From: Roseovarius sp. MMSF_3359
GTDB lineage: Bacteria > Pseudomonadota > Alphaproteobacteria > Rhodobacterales > Rhodobacteraceae
Assembly: GCF_030733385.1 (NCBI RefSeq)
Contig: NZ_JASHJC010000013.1
Coordinates: 62,001 to 126,000, forward strand
Direction: 5' to 3'
Length of the DNA: 64,000 nt
A model generated the notes under the pieces. It was not told the origin of the DNA, searched no databases, and saw only the letters and a list, made by a program, of their open reading frames with translations. Positions within the stretch are counted from its first letter, which is position 1, and each line of letters begins with the position of its first letter. This document shows, one piece after another, positions 1-8,095 of the stretch. The position numbers were made by a program, and so were the translations under genes.

Positions 1-8
1 TACCGTCC

Positions 9-1391
9 TCAGGCGTGAATGGCGCGGCCAAGCGCATCTAGGCAGGCTTCCTTGACCGCCTCGCCCATGGCCGGATGCGCGTGGCAGGTCCGGGCCACCT
101 CTTCGACGGTTGCACCCTTGGTCATGGCCAGCACCAGTTCGGCGATCAGATCACCACCATGCGCGCCGCAGATATGAGCACCGAGGACCCTGTCATCCGC
201 CCCGATCAGAACCTTGACCGCGCCATCGGTTTCACCGGATGACCGCGCGCGGGAGTTTGCCATGAAGGCGAATTTTCCCACCCTGTACGGCGTGCCGGCT
301 TCCTTCAGCGTCTCTTCGGTGGCACCGACCGAGGCCACTTCGGGATCGGTGTAAACCACGCCCGGCACGGTGTTGTAATCGACATGGCCGTGAAGCCCGG
401 CGAGGGTTTCGACGCAGGCAACGCCGTCCTCTTCGGCCTTATGCGCCAGCATCGGACCCGGAACGCAATCCCCGATCGCATAGATGCCCGGAACCGAGGT
501 CTGGAATGCGCCATCCACCTCGATAAAGCCGCGATCGTCCACCGCGATACCGAGCGCCTCAAGACCAAGGTCAGCGGTCACCGGACGACGGCCAACGGCG
601 ATCAGGACCTTGTCGGCCTCAAGCACTTCTTCGGTATCTTTCGCGACCCGGTTAAGCGACAGCGACAGGCCGTTCTCCGTTTTGGTGACCGACTGCAGCG
701 CGCGACCCAGTTGAAATTTCAACCCGCGTTTCGACAAGGCGCGCTGCGCCAATTTTGCAATGTCCCCGTCGATGCCCGGCAGGATGCGGTCGAGATATTC
801 CACCACCGTCACCTTCGCCCCAAGCCGGGACCAGACCTGCCCAAGCTCCAGCCCGATCACCCCGGCACCGATGACAACCAGGTGTTCAGGCTCCTCGGTC
901 AGCGCCAGGGCACCGGTGCTGCAAAGTACATCAACTTCGTCGATTGCGATGCCAGGCAACGAGGCCGGCTCGGATCCCGTGGCGATGAGGATGTTTTTCG
1001 CGTCAAAGGACTGCGCTCCGACCTGCACACGACCCGGCGCGGGTATGCTTGCCCACCCTTCGATCAGATCGACGTTGTTCTTGGAAAACAGGAAACCGAT
1101 CCCCTTGGTCAGATCGGCCACGATCTTGTCCTTACGGGCCATCATCGCCGTGACATCGAGGGCGTTTTCACCGACCGTGATGCCGTGCGCCTCAAGGTGA
1201 GAGAGTTCGGCATATTTCGCGGACGACGTCAGCAGCGCCTTGGAGGGAATGCAGCCGACATTGAGACAGGTACCGCCCAATGCGCCACGCCCCTCGACGC
1301 AGGCGACCTTCAAGCCAAGCTGTGCCGCCCGGATGGCCGCGACATAGCCGCCGGGACCGCCGCCAATAACGATGAGGTCATAATCGGACAT
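9..1391 (-). CDS. lpdA: Dihydrolipoyl dehydrogenase (E3)
   Basis: 460-aa flavoprotein that reoxidises dihydrolipoamide of 2-oxoacid dehydrogenase or glycine-cleavage complexes with NAD+. Visible: an FAD-binding GGGPGG at residues 10-15, the redox-disulfide motif GGTCLNVGC with Cys42 and Cys47, a second dinucleotide fold (VIGAGVIGLELG), the ATGSEP and AIGDC FAD motifs, and a C-terminal HAHPAMGE segment carrying the catalytic His-Glu pair. The frame stays open 57 codons upstream, but MSDYDL at 1391 is chosen because family homology begins there and the extension runs through the promoter. It is divergent from the XRE/cupin regulator. No E1 or E2 genes are in view, so the partner complex is unknown. 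Confidence 0.95.
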   Translation of the reverse strand: MSDYDLIVIGGGPGGYVAAIRAAQLGLKVACVEGRGALGGTCLNVGCIPSKALLTSSAKYAELSHLEAHGITVGENALDVTAMMARKDKIVADLTKGIGFLFSKNNVDLIEGWASIPAPGRVQVGAQSFDAKNILIATGSEPASLPGIAIDEVDVLCSTGALALTEEPEHLVVIGAGVIGLELGQVWSRLGAKVTVVEYLDRILPGIDGDIAKLAQRALSKRGLKFQLGRALQSVTKTENGLSLSLNRVAKDTEEVLEADKVLIAVGRRPVTADLGLEALGIAVDDRGFIEVDGAFQTSVPGIYAIGDCVPGPMLAHKAEEDGVACVETLAGLHGHVDYNTVPGVVYTDPEVASVGATEETLKEAGTPYRVGKFAFMANSRARSSGETDGAVKVLIGADDRVLGAHICGAHGGDLIAELVLAMTKGATVEEVARTCHAHPAMGEAVKEACLDALGRAIHA

Positions 1392-1455
1392 GAGTCCCTC
1401 CGGATTTTGCCTGATGTGGTGTCGAGATGGTTGCCGTGCCGGGCGCGTAATGTCG

Positions 1456-1484
1456 CCTATAGGAAACTTTTCTCTTATAATCAA
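1456..1484 (-). promoter_or_regulatory. Candidate lpdA promoter
   Basis: On the minus strand TTGATT (1484-1479) and TATAGG (1461-1456) are separated by 17 nt, a sigma70-type arrangement about 65 nt upstream of the lpdA start. A GAAACTTT element (plus-strand reading, 1463-1470) lies inside the spacer, suggesting repressor control. Confidence 0.45.
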
Positions 1485-1508
1485 CATTTGAATCAATATA
1501 GAAACTTT
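1463..1508. promoter_or_regulatory. Paired GAAACTTT elements, candidate operators
   Basis: GAAACTTT occurs at 1463-1470 and 1501-1508 in the same orientation, 38 bp apart. The first copy sits in the spacer of the predicted lpdA promoter; the second overlaps the -35 of the predicted XRE promoter. Likely binding sites of the adjacent XRE/cupin regulator (inference). Confidence 0.4.
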
Positions 1509-1535
1509 GACCCCTGCATTGATGCTGGATAAACT
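1507..1535 (+). promoter_or_regulatory. Candidate promoter of the XRE/cupin gene
   Basis: TTGACC (1507-1512), a 17-nt spacer, then TAAACT (1530-1535), placed 27 nt before the ATG at 1563. A GAAACTTT repeat overlaps the -35, consistent with autoregulation. Confidence 0.45.
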
Positions 1536-1562
1536 CCTAGAAAAGCAGGGGATTTTTTGCAC

Positions 1563-2177
1563 ATGGAGCCTATTCAGGCAGAAGAAACAGCCATTGCGGC
1601 GGAGGCCATCGAAGCACCGGATGGAGAGGTCTTGGGAAAAATGATTCGGGAGGCGCGCAAGGAAAAGGGGCTGACACTGGAAGAGACCGCCAAGGCGGCA
1701 GCGATAGGACGCTCAACCCTCTCGAAGATCGAGAATAATCAAACCCGGCCGAGTTTCGAAATCATCCGACGGCTGATGCAGACCCTGGAGCTTGAAACAC
1801 CGCAACTCTTTGTTCAGTCAGCGAAAAGTGATATTTCTGGACGCCGGGATTACACCCGGTCCGGCAAAGGAGAACACCAGGCAACACGCACCTATGACCA
1901 CGAATTGCTCTGCACCGAGCTGACCAGTAAACGCATGTTGCCCTACATCAGCACCATCAAGGCCCGCGACGTGACGGAGTTCGATTCCTGGGTGCGCCAC
2001 CAGGGTGAGGAGTTCCTCTTTGTCATCAGCGGCGCGGTGACACTCTTCACCGAACACTACCGGCCTTTGCAGATGAAGGCGGGCGACTCGGTCTATTACG
2101 ACAGCAGCATGGGCCACGGCTGCATCTCCACCAGCGAGGAAGACGCAAAGGTCTTGTGGGTGTCGCTGGAAGGTTAG
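1563..2177 (+). CDS. XRE-family transcriptional regulator with cupin domain
   Basis: 204-aa DNA-binding regulator. The N-terminal third holds a Cro/CI-type helix-turn-helix (IREARKEKGLTLEETAKAA then GRSTLSKIENNQTRPS). The C-terminal half is a cupin_2 barrel (RHQGEEFLFVISGAVTLF and KAGDSVYYDSSMGHG), the usual ligand-sensing module of this architecture. ATG at 1563 is preferred over an in-frame TTG two codons earlier; AGCAGGGGA lies upstream. Divergent orientation and the shared repeats suggest it controls lpdA and itself. The effector cannot be read from the sequence. Confidence 0.88.
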   Translation: MEPIQAEETAIAAEAIEAPDGEVLGKMIREARKEKGLTLEETAKAAAIGRSTLSKIENNQTRPSFEIIRRLMQTLELETPQLFVQSAKSDISGRRDYTRSGKGEHQATRTYDHELLCTELTSKRMLPYISTIKARDVTEFDSWVRHQGEEFLFVISGAVTLFTEHYRPLQMKAGDSVYYDSSMGHGCISTSEEDAKVLWVSLEG

Positions 2178-2271
2178 GCCGGGACCGTCAAATCAAATGG
2201 TGCGGCGCTCAGGCCCCGGGGCTTGATGTCGGAAATACGCAGGGCAAGCTGCGAGATGGCAACACGCCGGT

Positions 2272-2841
2272 CTAGCGCAATCCGTTGCGGGCGATAAAGG
2301 CTGCCAGATCAAGGATCACTTGCCCCCGGGCCTGCGCGATGGCCTGCGGCCCACCCGCCGGATCATAGGGTACCGCGAAATCGAAAAGCCCCGAACGCTC
2401 TCGACCGCCATCGGTGACGCCCACGAAGTACTGCCCCGAGGACCGGAACTGCCCATCGGCACCCGCAACCAGGCTTTCGAATCGCACCTCGAGCCGCGCG
2501 TCCGGGAACGCCTCGAACGGCCAGGGCTCCGAGGCTACGCGCGCACCGGACAACCGCGCCAGGTGACGGGCCAGCTCGAGCGCGACCGCACGCTCGGTGC
2601 TGTCCGCCCAGAGCACATCCGATTGGGTGACCAGCTTGCCATTTGCATCCAGAACCGCGATTTCGTCAGCCGCGGCATAGGTCGGCAACGAGACATCGCG
2701 CACCTCTACCGCGCGAAAACCTATGCGGATCTTTTCCGTCACCTGCGGCGCGGTCACCGGATAGAGGTCCGGCGTGCCGCCACAGGCGGAAAGCGCCAGG
2801 GCAATCCCGAGGAGGGCAGATTTGAAAACAGACATGGTCAT
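2272..2841 (-). CDS. pqiC: PqiC-like outer-membrane lipoprotein (ABC-type transport auxiliary lipoprotein)
   Basis: 189-aa lipoprotein with a signal peptide ending in a lipobox (LALSAC, Cys20). The mature part resembles the PqiC/YmbA family (residues around RIGFRAVEVRDVSLPTYA and an ExxARHLARLSG helix). In E. coli PqiC is the outer-membrane partner of the PqiB tunnel. Its ATG overlaps the pqiB stop as ATGA, so translation is probably coupled. A second ATG two codons in is possible. It is the last gene of the pqi operon. Confidence 0.8.
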   Translation of the reverse strand: MTMSVFKSALLGIALALSACGGTPDLYPVTAPQVTEKIRIGFRAVEVRDVSLPTYAAADEIAVLDANGKLVTQSDVLWADSTERAVALELARHLARLSGARVASEPWPFEAFPDARLEVRFESLVAGADGQFRSSGQYFVGVTDGGRERSGLFDFAVPYDPAGGPQAIAQARGQVILDLAAFIARNGLR

Positions 2842-4922
2842 CGTCCCCTGATTAGCGCGCTGGGATTGCGCTCCAGCATGCGTGCCAACGACGTCATCGC
2901 ATCGGCGGCCTTGGAGATGTCGCGCAGCGCGGCACGGGCATCGCGGCTCAGGACATCCCCCTTGTTGTATCCCGTGATCGTGGCGCTGGCCTGATCGAGA
3001 ACGGCACGAACCCGGTCCACCAGCGCCGGCAGATCCTGGGTCGAGGTCGCCACGGCATCCGCCGCCTTGCGGGTAGAATCGAGCGTGGCGTTTATGTTCC
3101 CAATCGCCCCGCCTTCGCGCAACTCGCTCAACGTCGCCTCGATCTCCTTGAGCGCGGCACCGAGGTCAGCGGGCAGCCTGCGCGCGGCGTCGGTATCAAG
3201 CACTTTTTCCGCGGAGCTTGTCAGCGCGGCAAGTCGGGTCGCCAATTCCTCCAACGGCAATTCTTCGGCTTTGGCGGCAACGGCTCTGATCTGATCGACC
3301 AGGGCGGGGACGCCTTCGACCGATGTTGTCACCCCATTGGCCGCCGCTTCTGCCGCGTCGAGCGCCGCGACCAGGCGCGCGGCGACCTTTTGCTCCTCAA
3401 GCTCTGCAACCAGCCCCTCGATCCGGGTCAAGGCCGCATTCAGCTTGGCCGGGATATCGCGCACATCGTCCGAAGCCACGATGTCACGCACGTCGCCCAG
3501 CAAGGCGCGCACATCCTGCGGGGTCTCGCGCAGATCCTCGTCGGACACGAAGGCTTCGGCACTGTCCAGAAACCTTATCGCGCTGTTGAGCAACTCTTCG
3601 ACGGGCAGGTTGTTGATGCGGGTGACAACGCCTTCAACCGTTGCAGTGGCATCCGAAATGACGCTTTCCGTGGTCGGTATGATCGGAATGATCCCCTCGC
3701 CGGTCAGAAGCACCGCATCGGGCGCATCATCAACCTGGATCAGCTCGATTTTCAACCCGCCCGTCAAAAGACTGGCCGAGGCCAGGCGCGCGCGCAGCCC
3801 CTCCTCGATCCGCGTGGACAGAAAGGCGAGCGCCGCCTCCGGCGTCACCTCGCCCTGCAACCCAAGCCGCGCAGGCTGGATCGAAAGGACAGCATTGAGG
3901 CGGACGCGGCTGTCACCGAATTCATCCGCATCGACCACGCCCGAGATGCTTTGAACCTTGCCGATCTTCAGCCCGCTCAACTCGACCGGCGCATCCACCG
4001 CAAGGCCCGAGATATTTTCATCGAACACGACCCGCACCTCGAGGGCTTCAACCTCTGACGCGATAAAGAGGCTGTTGCGGGCAGCGACCTCATCGGCGAA
4101 AACCTCGAACACCGTGCCATCCGCAACGCGCGCGCCACCGGACACAAACGTATCGAATGTCAGACCGCCCGCAACCAGGGTCGCGACCGAGGAAAAGTCG
4201 ATCTCGGCCCCCTGCGGCCCCACGGAGAAGGTGAAACCCGATGTGTCCCAGAACCGCGTGGTGGGTGAAATCAGACGGCTGTGAGGCTCGAAGATGATCG
4301 CCTCCGCAATAGCAAAATCACCCTGCTGCGAGATACGCGCCTTGCCGACCCGACCGACTTCGATACCGCGGAAGGTGATCGGGCTGTCATCGGTCAGGTT
4401 TCCGCCGGGCGTCGTACGGAGGACGATTTCAAGCCCCTCCTCACCGTTACTCCTGAGGGGGGCTTCCACCAGGCCTTTGAAACGGTTCTGCTTCGGGCCG
4501 ATCTCACTGTCCCACGAGCCTTCGATATAGACGCCCGACAAAACCGTATCCAGACCGCTGACCCCTGTCGTGGTCAATTCCGGACGCACGACCCAAAAGG
4601 TCGAGGACGCATCGACATAGGGCGCCACTTCCTTGTCCACGCGCACGGCGACGACAACGCCGGAAAGATCCTCGGCAAACCGGACATCTTCGACAACGCC
4701 CACCGCGATATCGCGATACCGCAATTCGGTTTCCCGCTTGGCAATGCCAGCGCCATTTTCGAACACGATCTCAACCAGCGGGCCGCGATCATTATAGGTT
4801 TGCCAGGCCACGCCGAGCGCCATCGCAAGCGCGAGAATGGGGATGATCCAGACGACGGAGGCCCGCCCCAGAAAAGACTTGCGCGCCGGTTCAATCGTCA
4901 CGGGCGGAGGGGCATCACTCAT
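2838..4922 (-). CDS. pqiB: PqiB-like MCE-domain protein
   Basis: 694-aa inner-membrane-anchored periplasmic protein for lipid traffic between membranes. It has one N-terminal transmembrane helix (about residues 23-42), then three MCE repeats (about 45-140, 160-225 and 290-395; for example FENGAGIAKRETELRYRDIAVG and ITFRGIEVGRVG), then a long Ala/Glu-rich helical region (about 430-690) as expected for the PqiB coiled-coil needle. It overlaps both neighbours by 4 nt (ATGA). Three MCE domains plus the long helix favour PqiB over YebT or MlaD. Confidence 0.9.
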   Translation of the reverse strand: MSDAPPPVTIEPARKSFLGRASVVWIIPILALAMALGVAWQTYNDRGPLVEIVFENGAGIAKRETELRYRDIAVGVVEDVRFAEDLSGVVVAVRVDKEVAPYVDASSTFWVVRPELTTTGVSGLDTVLSGVYIEGSWDSEIGPKQNRFKGLVEAPLRSNGEEGLEIVLRTTPGGNLTDDSPITFRGIEVGRVGKARISQQGDFAIAEAIIFEPHSRLISPTTRFWDTSGFTFSVGPQGAEIDFSSVATLVAGGLTFDTFVSGGARVADGTVFEVFADEVAARNSLFIASEVEALEVRVVFDENISGLAVDAPVELSGLKIGKVQSISGVVDADEFGDSRVRLNAVLSIQPARLGLQGEVTPEAALAFLSTRIEEGLRARLASASLLTGGLKIELIQVDDAPDAVLLTGEGIIPIIPTTESVISDATATVEGVVTRINNLPVEELLNSAIRFLDSAEAFVSDEDLRETPQDVRALLGDVRDIVASDDVRDIPAKLNAALTRIEGLVAELEEQKVAARLVAALDAAEAAANGVTTSVEGVPALVDQIRAVAAKAEELPLEELATRLAALTSSAEKVLDTDAARRLPADLGAALKEIEATLSELREGGAIGNINATLDSTRKAADAVATSTQDLPALVDRVRAVLDQASATITGYNKGDVLSRDARAALRDISKAADAMTSLARMLERNPSALIRGR

Positions 4923-5581
4923 TCCTCGGGCGCTCCTTTTTGCTTGGCCTGCACATCCCAGATCATGCGACTGTCAAAGGCCTGCGCGGAAAGCATCGTA
5001 AAAATGACCGACAGGGCGAAAAACAGGCTTGCCCGTCCCGGGTTCACCGCGGCCAGGGTGTTCAGTTGCACCAGAGACGACATGATCGCAACAACAAAGA
5101 TGTCGATCATCGACCAGCGTCCGATATACTCGACAACCTCATAAAGAAGCTGCCGGTGGTGGTTCGAGACGCTGGACGGACGTGTTACGGAAATCGCCAG
5201 AAAGGCGATTGCCATGAACTTGGCCAGGGGGATGACAACGCTGGCGATCAGGATGATGACCGCAACGCCGACAGCGCCGTGGTGCATGAGTTCGACCGCG
5301 CCGCCAACGATCGTGTCTTCCTGCACGCTGAGCAATGTGCGCGTCTGCAACATCGGGTACATGTTGGCGGGCACATAGCACATCAACCCGACCAGCCAGA
5401 GCGCCCAGACCCGTTGCAGGCTCTTTTCATCGCGCGCCACAAGGGCTTTGCCGCAACGGCCACAGGTGGCCGTGCCCGCCGGCCAGACCTTTGTGCAGCG
5501 TGTGCAGGCAACGACACCCAGATCGCGCGCGCTTTTGATAGCTAGGTTTTGTCCAGCGATGTCCATACCGACCACCTGCAC
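4919..5581 (-). CDS. pqiA: PqiA-like membrane protein, second half
   Basis: Up to 220 aa. An N-terminal zinc-ribbon-like pair of CxxC motifs (CTRC and CGRC) is followed by four probable membrane segments, with the family pattern NMYPMLQT. E. coli PqiA fuses two such modules; here each is a separate gene. The start is uncertain: the first ATG (5581) overlaps the upstream gene by 40 nt, while an ATG five codons later (MDIAGQ, 5566) overlaps less. It probably pairs with the next gene to form the inner-membrane part of the Pqi system. Confidence 0.85.
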   Translation of the reverse strand: MQVVGMDIAGQNLAIKSARDLGVVACTRCTKVWPAGTATCGRCGKALVARDEKSLQRVWALWLVGLMCYVPANMYPMLQTRTLLSVQEDTIVGGAVELMHHGAVGVAVIILIASVVIPLAKFMAIAFLAISVTRPSSVSNHHRQLLYEVVEYIGRWSMIDIFVVAIMSSLVQLNTLAAVNPGRASLFFALSVIFTMLSAQAFDSRMIWDVQAKQKGAPEE

Positions 5582-6168
5582 AGGAAATTGTCCTGCACCA
5601 CAACAAGAACGACAAGCGCGGCAAACATCCAGAATGCCGGGCCAAAAGCCACATCGGCGAGGTCACTGATCTTGGTCAACGCCACCGCGCAGCCGATTGC
5701 AAAGATCTCCGCCATGGACCACGGCCTGAGCGCCTCTGACAAGCGAAACGCCTGGGTTGCGCCGCGTGCGGGCGGCCTGTCCAACACGATGGGCACAAGC
5801 ACATAGATCGACAAGAGCACGCGCGTCAGTGGAATGAAGATAATGAGCGCCGCCGTCGTCAGCGCCAGCGCGATCAGCGGTCCATCACTGAACGCCAGCG
5901 CCGCGTCCAGGATCGAGACGGAATTGGCCGTCCCCCCAGCCTTGATGGTGAGGAACGGAAAAACGGTCGCGGCCACGATGAGGATCGCAACGGCCAGGGA
6001 CACCGCGATGATCTGCAAGCCCGCCTTGCGACGCGGCGTTATCAGAACAGTGCCGCAACGCTGGCATTTTGCCTTCTCGCCAACGCCCGGACGCTGCAAT
6101 TGGTAGGCCGCATCGCAGTGCGGACAAACAATCAACGTATCGAGGGGAATCGGTTGAGGCGACGTCAT
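5542..6168 (-). CDS. pqiA: PqiA-like membrane protein, first half
   Basis: 208-aa PqiA module with N-terminal CPHC and CQRC zinc-ribbon cysteines and four hydrophobic segments (including AVSLAVAILIVAATVFPFL and LALTTAALIIFIPL). It is the promoter-proximal gene of a four-gene operon (PqiA half 1, PqiA half 2, PqiB, PqiC), all overlapping, and is divergent from the GntR gene. Two half-size PqiA proteins in place of one fused PqiA are probably a heteromer. Confidence 0.85.
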   Translation of the reverse strand: MTSPQPIPLDTLIVCPHCDAAYQLQRPGVGEKAKCQRCGTVLITPRRKAGLQIIAVSLAVAILIVAATVFPFLTIKAGGTANSVSILDAALAFSDGPLIALALTTAALIIFIPLTRVLLSIYVLVPIVLDRPPARGATQAFRLSEALRPWSMAEIFAIGCAVALTKISDLADVAFGPAFWMFAALVVLVVVQDNFLCRWSVWTSLDKT

Positions 6169-6276
6169 CAGGTCAAATTATCGCATTTCGCCATCCCGAA
6201 ACACATCTTTCGGCCTGATCGGCAAGCAATCTCAATTGGTTGCAGGGTGCGATCCCCCTACCTCATCCACTGGCAG

Positions 6277-6306
6277 TTGACGGATGGCGCGCGGCCACCC
6301 TATGGT
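6277..6306 (+). promoter_or_regulatory. Candidate GntR-gene promoter (leaderless)
   Basis: TTGACG (6277-6282), 18-nt spacer, TATGGT (6301-6306). The -10 ends only 6 nt before the ATG at 6313, so the predicted transcript would start at or next to the start codon. No clear Shine-Dalgarno sequence precedes the ATG, which agrees with leaderless translation. Confidence 0.4.
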
Positions 6307-6312
6307 ACAGGT

Positions 6313-7050
6313 ATGAACAAGTATGAACAGGATCAAACAAGATCGGACCTGATCGGCGCCCCGAAATCCGTCAGGATCGCCGACATACTTGAGACCGAAA
6401 TCCGGTCTGGCACCTTGGGCAACGGCGCGCCGCTCGAAAGTGAAAACGCCTTGGTGGAGCGATTTTCGGTCAGCCGAAACACCGTGCGACGCGGTCTTGA
6501 AATCCTGAACGACAAGGGGCTTATCACCACGAAGAAGGGCATCGGGTCCTTCGTCACCTTTGGCGGCAAGACGATTGATGACCGAAGCGGATGGAGCGTG
6601 GCGCTCTCCGCCAGCGATGTGGAGCTTGCGACGCGGATCGTCACCCTCCGGCGCGGCGCGATGGACCTTCTGAACGCCCCTGAGGCGTTTGCCAACGATT
6701 GCCTGATCGTTGATCGCCTGCGGTTTCGCATATCGACCGGCGAGGGCGTGTCGCTTGAGCGCAGCCGCATGATTTGGCGGGAAAGTTTCACAACAATCCT
6801 GGCGCAGGGCCTGACCGATGGCTCATTGACAGCAACATTGCGCGAACACGGTTTATCTGTGGCCAGCGGTGATGAATGGGCCAGTGTCCTGCCTGTTCTG
6901 CCGCAGGAAGATGCCGAGTTGATGGGACGCGAACGGGGGGACCCGATGCTCTTCCTTCGCCGCCTGACCCGCGCCTCCGATGGCTCGGTCGTCGAATATG
7001 TCGAAAGCACGCTGGACCCCGATCTTTTTGGCCTGCATATGGTGTTCTGA
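6313..7050 (+). CDS. GntR-family (HutC/UTRA-type) transcriptional regulator
   Basis: 245 aa. A winged helix at about residues 18-82 carries the GntR signature (SENALVERFSVSRNTVRRGLE, GLITTKKGIGSFV). The rest is a UTRA-like effector domain ending VEYVESTLDPDLF. ATG at 6313 begins the homology; the open frame upstream crosses the pqi promoter region. It precedes the ADP-ribosylglycohydrolase gene by 10 nt and likely regulates that catabolic and uptake operon, as YegW is thought to do for yegTUV in E. coli. Confidence 0.88.
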   Translation: MNKYEQDQTRSDLIGAPKSVRIADILETEIRSGTLGNGAPLESENALVERFSVSRNTVRRGLEILNDKGLITTKKGIGSFVTFGGKTIDDRSGWSVALSASDVELATRIVTLRRGAMDLLNAPEAFANDCLIVDRLRFRISTGEGVSLERSRMIWRESFTTILAQGLTDGSLTATLREHGLSVASGDEWASVLPVLPQEDAELMGRERGDPMLFLRRLTRASDGSVVEYVESTLDPDLFGLHMVF

Positions 7051-7060
7051 GGGCAGGTTG

Positions 7061-8095
7061 ATGGATCACGATACACAGTTTGACCGTTCCTGCGCCGCGC
7101 TGATTGGCATGGCGATTGGTGATGCTTTGGGCATGCCATCTCAAACCCTGACGCGGCAAGAAATTCAGCAGCACTACGGCACGATCACGGAGTTTACCGC
7201 GCCGTTCGACGACCACCCGGTTTCCCACGGCCTTGAGGCAGCGCAAGTAACGGATGACACCGAGCAGAGCCTTCTGTTGGCACGCCGCCTGATCGCGGAT
7301 CACGGCCAAATCGTTGAAACCGCCTGGGCGCGCGACCTGCTGGACTGGGAGGCGGACATCCGCGCACGCGGGCTGCGCGACCTTCTGGGGCCATCATCCA
7401 AGGCAGCACTGGACAAGATCCTTGCAGGCGCGCCGCCGTCGGAGACCGGTAAACACGGTACCACCAATGGCGCGGCAATGCGCATCGCGCCCATCGGCAT
7501 TGCAAACCCGGTATCACCACAAGAGGCATTTCTGGATCAGGTCGAAATGGCCTGCCGCATGACCCACAATACCGGTGAGGCCATTGCCGCGGCCGCAGCC
7601 GTCGCCACCACGATCAGCGGCGGGATCAGTGGCCAATGCTTTGAGGACACCTTGGAGCACGCGGTTGCCGCCGCCAAGACCGGTCAACAAAGGGGATACC
7701 ATGAAGGCGCACCCGACATGGCTGACCGCCTGTCCCGCGCTCTCTCGCTGGCGGAAGCGGGTCTACCTGCGGAGAAGTTCGCCGATGAGGTCGGCACGTC
7801 GGTGCATTCCCGCCACTCTATTCCGGCGGCGTTCGGGATCGTTCGGCTGGCGAATGGTGATCCATGGCAGGCCACGGTGATCGCGGCGAACATCGGCGAT
7901 GATACCGACACGATCGGCGCCATTGCGGGGGCGATGGCAGGTGCCTGCTCCGGCCTCAAATCCTTCCCGCCCGAACAGGTTCGCACCATTCGGGCGGCAA
8001 ATGATCTGCCGGTCGAGGACATCGTTCGCGGCCTCCTGAACCTTCGCCACATCAGGGCGCAGGCGGCCCTTGAGAATCCGGAGGTCGTCACATGA
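7061..8095 (+). CDS. ADP-ribosylglycohydrolase-family hydrolase
   Basis: 344 aa. It has the paired metal-binding motifs of the ARH fold: GDALG (20-24) and TDDTE (64-68) near the N-terminus, MTHNTGEA in the middle, and GDDTDTIGAIAGAMAG near the C-terminus. These ligate two Mg2+ in the family. The enzymes cleave N-glycosidic bonds to ribose (ADP-ribosyl-Arg and other N-ribosides). MDHDTQ at 7061 is chosen over a 27-codon extension overlapping the regulator. It overlaps the PfkB kinase start by 4 nt (ATGA), which suggests that the released ribosyl product is phosphorylated next. Confidence 0.88.
   Translation: MDHDTQFDRSCAALIGMAIGDALGMPSQTLTRQEIQQHYGTITEFTAPFDDHPVSHGLEAAQVTDDTEQSLLLARRLIADHGQIVETAWARDLLDWEADIRARGLRDLLGPSSKAALDKILAGAPPSETGKHGTTNGAAMRIAPIGIANPVSPQEAFLDQVEMACRMTHNTGEAIAAAAAVATTISGGISGQCFEDTLEHAVAAAKTGQQRGYHEGAPDMADRLSRALSLAEAGLPAEKFADEVGTSVHSRHSIPAAFGIVRLANGDPWQATVIAANIGDDTDTIGAIAGAMAGACSGLKSFPPEQVRTIRAANDLPVEDIVRGLLNLRHIRAQAALENPEVVT

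Noticed and set aside
384-1532. Long plus-strand open frame (382 codons) opposite lpdA
   Set aside because: It is antisense to a clear dihydrolipoyl dehydrogenase; the translation is Arg/Pro/His-rich and resembles no protein. A product of GC-rich wobble positions.
6301-6330. Repeated ATGAACA(A/G) near the GntR start as an operator
   Set aside because: The two copies are direct, 9 nt apart and overlap coding sequence; no palindrome typical of GntR sites was found.
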